Assembly: GCA_964035575.1 (NCBI GenBank)
Contig: OZ037885.1
Location: 124,001 to 188,000, forward strand
Direction: 5' to 3'
Length of the DNA stretch: 64,000 nucleotides
Source: Rhynchopus sp. YZ270_cl-10
Lineage: Eukaryota > Euglenozoa > Diplonemea > Diplonemida > Diplonemidae
Made by a program: the position numbers and the translations under genes. How positions within the stretch are numbered: position 1 is the first letter of the stretch; every line of letters starts with the position of its first letter. The notes below the pieces were generated by a model, which was not told the DNA's origin, did no database searches, and saw nothing but the letters and a program-made list of their open reading frames with translations. This document shows positions 53,831-62,000 of the stretch, piece by piece.

Positions 53831-54460
53831 TGATTTGTCCCTTTTTTGTCAAAATATCTTTTCTTTTGTGTCTATTTTGTCCTGCATTTCTCTCTTCTTG
53901 TACTTTTTTTTGTTTTTGGTTGTTGTTAGATACGCTCAATCGCCTATCGAGTATGAATAGCACGGAACTCCTTTTTTATGGGTATCCATGGGAAACAGAA
54001 TCACACGGGACACCGGGGTCTTAAAAACCCGCCCCCCTCTCCACCCATCCACGTTGCAAGCCCTGTTGCACGGTGACAGGGTGGTAAGACTCACACTGCG
54101 GTAGCGAGAACACCACTAACAACACATTTCTTTCTTGTGTAACAAGCAACTAAGACAACACCGCTTGCCGGCGGAGCAAGGAGCAAATAATACATTAGGC
54201 GTGGAAACGCTTCAGAGACATATTCACATTAAGGACACATTTCCATAAAATCCAGAATAAGTGACCAGTACACAACGAGAAATACTACGGTGTCAATAGC
54301 TATATTCACCCGCACAGGAAAACGGGAAACGCACACATACACCACATCAATAAACAGTTTCTATAGACACGGTAACTGTTTCTACAGACACTGTGTAGTA
54401 GATGTTGGCAGTATTTCGCACCAGAAGGTTTGTACGAATGAAGGAAAGAACAAAGCAACC
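53831..54460. other. Intergenic, no gene seen
   Basis: Between the cyclase stop codon and the B-box/TPR leader. Nothing recognised. Confidence 0.5.
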
Positions 54461-57079
54461 TCAGTGCAGAAGCACAACGTACGGTGCATAAGCCTTCTGC
54501 CGCACATAGCCGGTAAGCTCTTCGTACTGTGTGCGTTGGTCCTGAGCGACGGTGTCCAGTAGAGAAGACGCCTTCTCAAAGTCCTGCTTGATGATGTGCT
54601 CGAAGACCTCGTTCCACAGTGCGTGCGGGTTGTTTGCGGCAGACTCCAGCTGGTACATCCACTCCTCGTCTGCGCTGCTGCACAGCCCACGTACGGTGAA
54701 CACGGTCTGTGCCTTCTCGCTCAGCTTCTCGTACAGCATCGCGCCAGCACAACGCAGTATCACCTGTCCCTCCGCCTCACGCGACACGTTCTGGTCAACG
54801 ACACCAGGCAGGTTACGCTCCTTGTTCCAACGCTCAAGCACAACCACCCACGACATGGACTGCGAAAGAATCGACATCTTCTTCATCCCGTTGCAGCCCA
54901 TGTTCCCGACACGTGCCTCGCCTGTCGTGCACCCGTACGAGATCTTGTGCACATCACCAAGTGCTGTTGCTACTTCGTGTGCAGCCTTCACACAGGCAAC
55001 ACTGTGCGACGGCTTCGGAATAAAGGCGTTGAAGGTGGCAAGCATCTTGTCCCCTGCGAACGTGTCGCACACACCTTTGTTGTGCTGCACTGCTGTCATG
55101 ATGTGCTCCACAATACCACCGTGTGCGGAGAGTACTTCTGCGTCCTTGTGCTTCTTGCAGAAGGCGTGCCACGACACGACGTTCATGTGTGCCAGCGACA
55201 CCTTCTTCTTCTTCATCCCTTCCACACGCAGCAGTGCCTTCTGGTGCTGCATTGCAGCAACTGAACTCTGTGACTGTGACGTACCTGAAGGGGACATGTC
55301 TGACTTCTGCGACTTCGTAGTGGAAGATGCCTCTGTCACGGATGCTTCTTTGTCACTGTCGTTGACAAGCACACTCTGCGGCATGTAGTTCCGGTACTCC
55401 ACCAGGTTCGCCACCATGGTAACAAAGCTGCGCTGCATCATCCCCACTTCACTCAGCTGCGACACTTCACGGCCAGTGTCCACAGCCTCCAGGTCCATCA
55501 CAGCCACACTTGCCATCTCACTCCCAAGCTTCAGCAGAGGGGACGTGATGTAGCGTGTGAACACAACAGCAATGGCCAGGAGTACCGTGATCGCAATGAC
55601 CGTGACAACCACCATCACAATCACCGCATCCTCCTTCTGTGCGTCTGCAGAGGACAGATCTGCTGATACCTTCGCACGGATTGCATTCGTCGACGCATCA
55701 ATCGTATCCATCACAGACGCCCTCGGCACAAGAAGGTTCGCGAATAATTTAATCGTTGCGTGTTCAATTGTCGCTGCCACTGTCCAGAACTCCGTGCCGT
55801 TCGAGTCAGACCACTTCAGGAAGGAGTCCTCTGTCTTCTCCACAAGGTCTCTGTAGTTCTGTGGGTGTGTGAACACAAACCTCCCGTGCTCTGCAATCAC
55901 TGAGGGGATGTGCGACGTCGCGTCTTCCATTGAGTGGTTCGATACGTTGAAACTATATGCTGTCTCGGCAGGACCACCCCAGTTATTCGGCGTGGCCTCC
56001 ACCCGCAGATGCCTACCTCTGTTGTACGCGACAAGCGTTCCTGTTGAGCCAGATACAGGATTGTGCTCCACCAGGTACAGCGACGCGTCGGCTGGGAGCA
56101 GCTGTGCACTCACTGCCTTTTTTACCCCATCTCCGGTCACCATCGCCATGACAACACCCACACGCTTGCCCTGCTTCGGGTACATCGTGTACATCTCTGG
56201 GTGGGTGAAGGTGTAGCTCAGCTCCCAGTATATCATGTCCCACTGCACATGCAGGTGTGTGTAGATCAGTGTCTCAGTAGGGTACAGGGGTGGGTCAGCG
56301 GCACCCAGGTTGTAGATCTGCTTGCCACGGGACAGCCGGCCTGCCGAGCCCGGGGGCTCACTCATAGCAAAGGGAAAGAGGCAGTACCCGCGCCACTCGC
56401 CTTTGTTGTAGTTTGGGAAGTAGTTGCACGGCATATGCGGGAACATTCTGTCACCTCTGTTCGTGGCTTCCGAGTAGGAGACCCAGTCGGATATGCCCAC
56501 CGCCCCCGTCACAGGGGCACGCATCTCGTACACCGAAAGGATCTGGGTGCCATTCGTCGGAGTGACACCAGACGCACCGTTCACATCCCTGAACCCTATC
56601 CGCGAGCCCCACCCTGCAAACCCGTCCCCCTCCTTCCACGGAACAGGATGCGCTTGGCACCACGGGTACGTTTCGTACGCAATGAACTCCAATCCAGACG
56701 TCGTGCCAGCACGATAAGCGGAAGCCATAGCAGGGCGCATAACCGCATCCGCAAAGGCGGGGCTCGTGCTGACGTTTGGGTGGTGCGCGCTCACAAGGTT
56801 GGCCATGGATAGCACCAGCTGCTCAGGCACCTTCAGGTACTCCTTCACCGCTGTGTCCACGTTGCCAAGGACGGAGCGCAGATAACGTGTCGAGACCGTT
56901 TCGATGTCCGTCGTACCACTGTTGAGACACATCCCAAAGCCCTCGTCACCCGTGTCCCGTGCCTTCTCCAGAAGGTCGTCCCATGTTGTCAATGTGAAGC
57001 CACCAATAATCGCACCTGTCGACAGAATCAGCACCACACACAGCAGCACTGTCAGCGACTGGATGCTGCATGCCGCCAT
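54461..57079 (-). CDS. Receptor-like protein with degenerate class III nucleotide cyclase domain
   Basis: 872 residues in one exon. A membrane anchor (about 8-29) is followed by a 450-residue extracellular or luminal region with six or more N-x-S/T sites, a second helix (485-507, AVIVMVVVTVIAITVLLAIA), a HAMP-like segment with RNYMPQSVLV (508-572), a Ser/Thr/Gln linker and a cyclase homology domain (about 626-800). The latter keeps TFAGDKMLATFNA with the second metal Asp677 and SYGCTTGEARVGNMG, but the first metal Asp is replaced by Asn633 in SLAHMNVVSWHAF and the usual transition-state Asn/Arg region is not obvious. It is therefore probably a non-catalytic or altered cyclase used as a sensor or partner. 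Similar receptor layouts are expanded in euglenozoans. Confidence 0.85.
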   Translation of the reverse strand: MAACSIQSLTVLLCVVLILSTGAIIGGFTLTTWDDLLEKARDTGDEGFGMCLNSGTTDIETVSTRYLRSVLGNVDTAVKEYLKVPEQLVLSMANLVSAHHPNVSTSPAFADAVMRPAMASAYRAGTTSGLEFIAYETYPWCQAHPVPWKEGDGFAGWGSRIGFRDVNGASGVTPTNGTQILSVYEMRAPVTGAVGISDWVSYSEATNRGDRMFPHMPCNYFPNYNKGEWRGYCLFPFAMSEPPGSAGRLSRGKQIYNLGAADPPLYPTETLIYTHLHVQWDMIYWELSYTFTHPEMYTMYPKQGKRVGVVMAMVTGDGVKKAVSAQLLPADASLYLVEHNPVSGSTGTLVAYNRGRHLRVEATPNNWGGPAETAYSFNVSNHSMEDATSHIPSVIAEHGRFVFTHPQNYRDLVEKTEDSFLKWSDSNGTEFWTVAATIEHATIKLFANLLVPRASVMDTIDASTNAIRAKVSADLSSADAQKEDAVIVMVVVTVIAITVLLAIAVVFTRYITSPLLKLGSEMASVAVMDLEAVDTGREVSQLSEVGMMQRSFVTMVANLVEYRNYMPQSVLVNDSDKEASVTEASSTTKSQKSDMSPSGTSQSQSSVAAMQHQKALLRVEGMKKKKVSLAHMNVVSWHAFCKKHKDAEVLSAHGGIVEHIMTAVQHNKGVCDTFAGDKMLATFNAFIPKPSHSVACVKAAHEVATALGDVHKISYGCTTGEARVGNMGCNGMKKMSILSQSMSWVVVLERWNKERNLPGVVDQNVSREAEGQVILRCAGAMLYEKLSEKAQTVFTVRGLCSSADEEWMYQLESAANNPHALWNEVFEHIIKQDFEKASSLLDTVAQDQRTQYEELTGYVRQKAYAPYVVLLH

Positions 57080-57375
57080 TGTTCAGAGGTATCCAGAAAG
57101 GGAAGAGAGTGTCTGTCTAGGGATGTGTGGTGTGGGTGTGCTGCAAGGCCACGTTGTCAAGCGAGGTGCCTGGGGGAGGGGGGTGACAGCATCAGAAAGT
57201 ACCCTGTTTTTTTTCATTGGTTTCTGTCTCTATTTTACCCTTAGTCTTCTCCCCGCGTCGCGTCTTATTGTTTTTGTTTTTTGTTTGTATACATATTGAT
57301 TTTTCTTTGTGTGTGAAGGGGACTCACACCTTAGAGGGAGAAGGGGAGTACTTTTTTTTGACAAACAAAAAAAAA

Positions 57376-57416
57376 GTGAAGTTGATAGTGCACACGTCTC
57401 TGGGACGCAGGCACTG
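57376..57416 (-). repeat. C-family repeat upstream of the cyclase gene
   Basis: Minus strand: GCCTGCGTCCCAGAGACG, TGTGCACTATCAACTTCAC followed by a T run. About 300 bp upstream of the ATG; a CCCCCTCCCCCAG acceptor-like tract lies closer to the start. Confidence 0.6.
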
Positions 57417-58172
57417 AAAATAAAAGAATCTAGGTGGGTTTGCGTTAGGTTGCTTTAGCAGAGGATTTCAGTACAGGACTGTGTTTTGATGTACTTTTTC
57501 TTGGTGTTCACCTTATCGAACAGTATATACCGTACCGGAAACATAATTATGACACTGTCCGCAAAAAAGGTCAAACTCCCTGAAAATCTGGAATAAGTCA
57601 AATATTTTTACGGTCAGTGTACGTTACCGGTACGGTAAGCTGAACCTAAACTTGCACGTGCGTAATACTCTGAAGGAGCTGCAAGTGAAATGCCTCTCGG
57701 CTTTTCTTTCCTTTCGTCAAAAAATCTCTTTTTAAATTATTTGGTGTTTATTTGGTGTTTATTTGGTTGTTGGTTGAGACACATCAAAAAGTGTCGGTTC
57801 TGTGGAATCACTGAACCGCCCATATGCTGTATCACCCGTTTCTCTTTCACAGAAAAGAAAAGCTGGGGTAAACCTGCCATAATCGGAGAGCACTCAAAAA
57901 AAGAACTTATTTTTGATTTTTTTGAAAACTTGGTTGTTTTAGTGTAGACACCCGAAGATGAACTCCACTATACTACTATACCATTGATTTTTTTTTGAAA
58001 AAGATGAAAAAGCAGAGAGTTAGAGAAAGAGCAGACAGCAAAAAACGTGTGAAAAAGGTTTTTGTCTGTCGTGTTTTTGTGTGTTAGCGGAGAAGAAAAC
58101 AGTTTCCAATAAAAGGCTTCTGCGTCGCTTTTCTTTTTCACATAAAGTGCGGGAGAGAAAAAAAATGTGCAA

Positions 58173-58575
58173 GTTGAAGGTACACAGCCCTCTCCATGGT
58201 TGTACAAAGTACTCGAAGAGTAACGAGTACTCTAAAACGAAAAAAATAGGCCACTCGACACTCGAGTACTCGCCCGACCCATTTTTTTTCTTCTCTTCAA
58301 TTTACTCGTTCTGGCACTCGAGTACTCGAACGAGTGGAAAAAAGTCTCGAGTACTCGGCCGAGTACTGTTTTTTTTCCCCACTTTTTTCCACTCGTTCGA
58401 GTACTCGAGTGCCAGAACGAGTAAATTGAAGAGAAGAAAAAAAATGGGTCGGGCGAGTACTCGAGTGTCGAGTGGCCTATTTTTTTCGTTTCCGAGTACT
58501 CGTTACTCTTCGAGTACTTTGTACAACCATGCCTCTCGTCAGTGTACCTAAAAAAAAATACGCCCTCCCGTACAG
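58173..58575 (-). repeat. R1 short repeat split by a foldback element
   Basis: R1 sequence GTTGAAGGTACACAGCCCTC and CCTCTCGTCAGTGTACC lie on either side of the foldback insertion. The part right of the insertion fades out after about 40 bp. Confidence 0.6.
58195..58531. mobile_element. 337-bp foldback element
   Basis: Nearly perfect palindrome: arms of about 150 bp from CATGGTTGTACAAAGTACTC to GAGTACTTTGTACAACCATG around a short centre near 58363. CGAGTACTCG-type sub-palindromes recur within the arms. CCTCTC is present on both sides (58189-58194 and 58532-58537), a 6-bp target duplication, and lies inside an R1 repeat whose consensus has it once. No coding capacity. Confidence 0.85.
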
Positions 58576-59067
58576 GGTGGACGCGGAAAGAAAACATCAC
58601 ACAGTTTGCACTGACAGGGCAAAGTACACACACAAAAATTGGGGGAGTGGGAGGAACATAACTGCGATTACACTGGAAACTGTGGGGGAAAACGTCTATC
58701 GTATAACTTTGAACAGGGAGAAGTTGAATTTGACATAAAAAAATAAAGGAAAAAACTATACAATCACACACACACACACACTACAGTACACATTGTGGGC
58801 CACATTATCCTTGTATTCGTACCCCTTTTTTTCTAATACTCTGAAAACGCTCAGCCACCATGCAGATGGTCTGCGCGCGTTTTCTTATCTGCAGTACAAA
58901 GCCTTCCATTCATTCAAAGACCCAAAATCTTTACTTTCTTTGAAAACTTGGTTGTACCAGTGTAGCCACCCTAGACATAGTGTGCACACTATGCTCCACG
59001 AATATAACCTTTTTTTAATAACCTCCCACAGGCTCGCCCCAGAGAAAGGAAAAGCTCCCCCTTATAA

Positions 59068-62000
59068 TCACGCAAATCTGTCAAGAGATTCGAGCCCTTT
59101 GCTCATTGTGTTGAGTGCTTTGAGTCTGTGGAAGGACTTCAGCGCCTCCCCATACGTCACCGACGGTGTGAGCGACGACGGCGACGACGGCGTCGGGGAA
59201 CGCGACCTGGAGCGGGCCTGCCTGCGCGGGCTTGCTGAGGTCCACCTGGTCGCTGTGGCAGCGGTGCCTGGGTGGCCCTGCTGGCTCTGTCCATGCCCAT
59301 GCCCTTGGCTGCGTCGGTTGAAGCCACCCCCAGAGCGCACCATACCCTGCTGTGTGCGCCCTGTGTGCGCCGGCTCAGCAGCAGCAACCAGACAAAGCAC
59401 CGCTGCGTACTGTATGCAGCACACCTCGTCGCGCACCTCGGCGGCCCGCACCTTGGCAAGCGAGGCGGTGAGCTCCTCTACACGCAGGGATTGGTGCATC
59501 GCTGTGGCGTCACGGTCGGCAACCTTTTGTTGCATATCCTGTGGGGGTGGTGGAATTATGTGGGTTGGATTTGCGAAAAAAAAGTTTGCCATGAAATACA
59601 AACAGGGTATTTCCTAAATCCACTACCCGTCTCCCGAGATTTTTTCAGAAAAAGTTCCGCGCTTTTTTTTTGCAAGGGGAGAGTTGTCGTGGGAAGGAGC
59701 ACAGGGTGAGGTAAAAATGTCCGAGGAAAAAATATTCCGAACCTCGGAGCCCCGATCTTGCAAAATAACGCAAAAAAGTCCGGAAAAAAAGTTCACAGGC
59801 CAAAAAAAAATTCCGCCTGCGGCGGGCACATTTTCCCCTTTTTTTTTATGTTAGGGTAGCTGTACTTTACGGGCACCAGCCAGTTTATCAAGCATGTGAT
59901 CAACGAATAGATTTTGATGAGCCCACTCACGCAGTTGCTCCATCTCCTGTATTACCTTGCACGCCAATGGATTTCGACTCTAACGAGGAACCCCCATTTG
60001 TTTGTGAACCCGCTGTCGCGGTTTGCTCGCCAACAGATCCCCTTGAACGCATTGTCTGGTGGGATGAGAAACTGGACGCCACGGCTAGTTCCCTGAAAGG
60101 GGTCAGAGTGAGACAGCTGGGCAATGGTGAGTGCCAGTTTATTGCACTCGCAACTGGGGCTGGAAAGATGAACAGTTCCGAGCTGCGGAACGAGGTAGTG
60201 CAACACCTTCGAGGGAATCAGGAATTACGGGAAGGTTATGCTCCTGAACCCCTCACGGAAGACCCCACAACGTACGATGAATATTGTACGAAAATGCTTT
60301 GCCGTACCACCAGCGGTGACGAACGCACCCTTATCGCAGCTTGTACGATTCTCGGCATTGGGGTATGGGTGTTCAATGTAGAGACAGACTCCTTCACGTG
60401 CTGCACACCCACTTCTGTTCTCGCACCCTCAAAATTCCTCTACCTCACCTACCGCCCACACCACTATGACATCTTCAGTCTACCAGATGATGTCCAAACC
60501 AACTTGAAGGACAAAGCTACACAGAATATATATTCGGTGGGTCTTTCTGATCTGTTGGCAACGACGATCCAGCCTCAGCCAACACCAACACCAACACCGT
60601 CGCGGAAGCGAAAGCGCTCTGAGGGAAGCGATCGGGAACCAAGCGTGCCCGACAGATGAATCGATATAGGCAAGGAGAGTTAAGCTGTCTTTTACATTGA
60701 TGTGAAGAATTTAGTAAGTTTGACGAGTGTTTTGTGTCTCATGTATTTTTCATTAGTTTCGTATGTACCAGACGTACGCGAATTGGCTGTGGTATCGCGA
60801 AGCGCGAGACCGCTTCACAAACGCATGTGTCCTATCCGTGTGCAGTGTGTTTTCTGTTTTTTTGTTCGGGGGATGATCTACCCCCTCATGTTTGTTGTAT
60901 TTTGAAGGCACTCTCGTCTACCTGGACATGCCCTCTGGTGTTTTATTTCTCTTCTATTTCTCTTCTACAGAATATTAACGAAAAATTTAAGTTGCCAATT
61001 TTTTTGCCATTTTTTCAAAGTGACCCCACCACAAGCCGGGATTGGCTCGGAAATGCACCATAACTCAGTTTTCTGCACAAAAAACCCTAACGTTGCTCAG
61101 CGCGCTTTTTTTGCACCCGATTCCGGATTTTGAGATTTTGGGACCCCGATTTAGGAAATACCCTGAATACAAAGCCCTCGACAGTGTCCCTTAGTATGAG
61201 TGCACCGTGGGGGTCTCCCTATGCAGTGCTGCCAGCCATTTCCACACATTTTCCGCAAAGTAGAACGCAAAAAAAAACAAAACAAAAAAACACACCTGTA
61301 TCTCCCTCTGAGCTGCCGCCAGCTGCTGTGCGCTGTGCTGTGCATGGCGTGCCCGCTGTGCCTCCTCCTCCTCCTCTGCTGCACTCTTACCACCCGCACC
61401 GGGTCCGGGTCCACATCCCAGCGATGCCTGCCGCTTGATGCCACATCCGTACTGACTGGACAAATTATCAAGCAAACCGTCTGGCCTATCTAGGCCACTC
61501 CTCACCACTTCGTCTATGTGTGACAAACGGTCGGGGTCATGCTCCATCAGGACAGTGTGCACGGTACGCCAGAGGGGGTGTGCACGGAGCTGTTGCGGTG
61601 GTGGTTGTGTGTCTGCGGGGATGCCGTACTTCGCCTGCAGCTTTTTCATCATCTCCTCCTCGGACCCTGCGTAGCGGCTGAGGATGAGCGGAATCTTTGC
61701 ACACTGCTCTTCGTTTCCTTCGTAGATTTGCTCAAGCTTTTGGGTGTAGTACTGTTGTGTCGCACCCTCCAATTCCATAACACCCCGATACACTTCCCCC
61801 TTCTGTGCATACAATTTCTCAAGCAACACTGTCTCCGGCACATCCCAATGTGTTTTGACCACATCCATGACATCACCATTGTCAACCACTGCCGCAACCT
61901 GGCTCCATTTCGAAGAGGTTTCGTACACCAGATCCACGTCTTCTTGTCTGGTAAGTGGTAGTGGTGGTGAAGGAGGAGGAGGTGGTGGTGGAGGTGTAGC

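Larger units (their letters stand above)
57420..59067. other. Intergenic region with repeats, no gene supported
   Basis: Holds R2 copies at 57920-57978 and 58939-59009 and the foldback element with its split R1. Other open frames are palindrome artefacts. Confidence 0.55.
59580..61250 (-). repeat. R1 repeat in an intron, split by the hAT-like element
   Basis: R1 sequence occupies 61250-61166 (CTAAGGGACACTGTCGAGGG, CTTTGTATT) and resumes at 59602 (TTTGTATTTCATGGCAAAC, T run). Before the insertion the 186-nt intron would have been mostly R1 plus the acceptor tract CACCACCCCCACAG. Confidence 0.75.
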
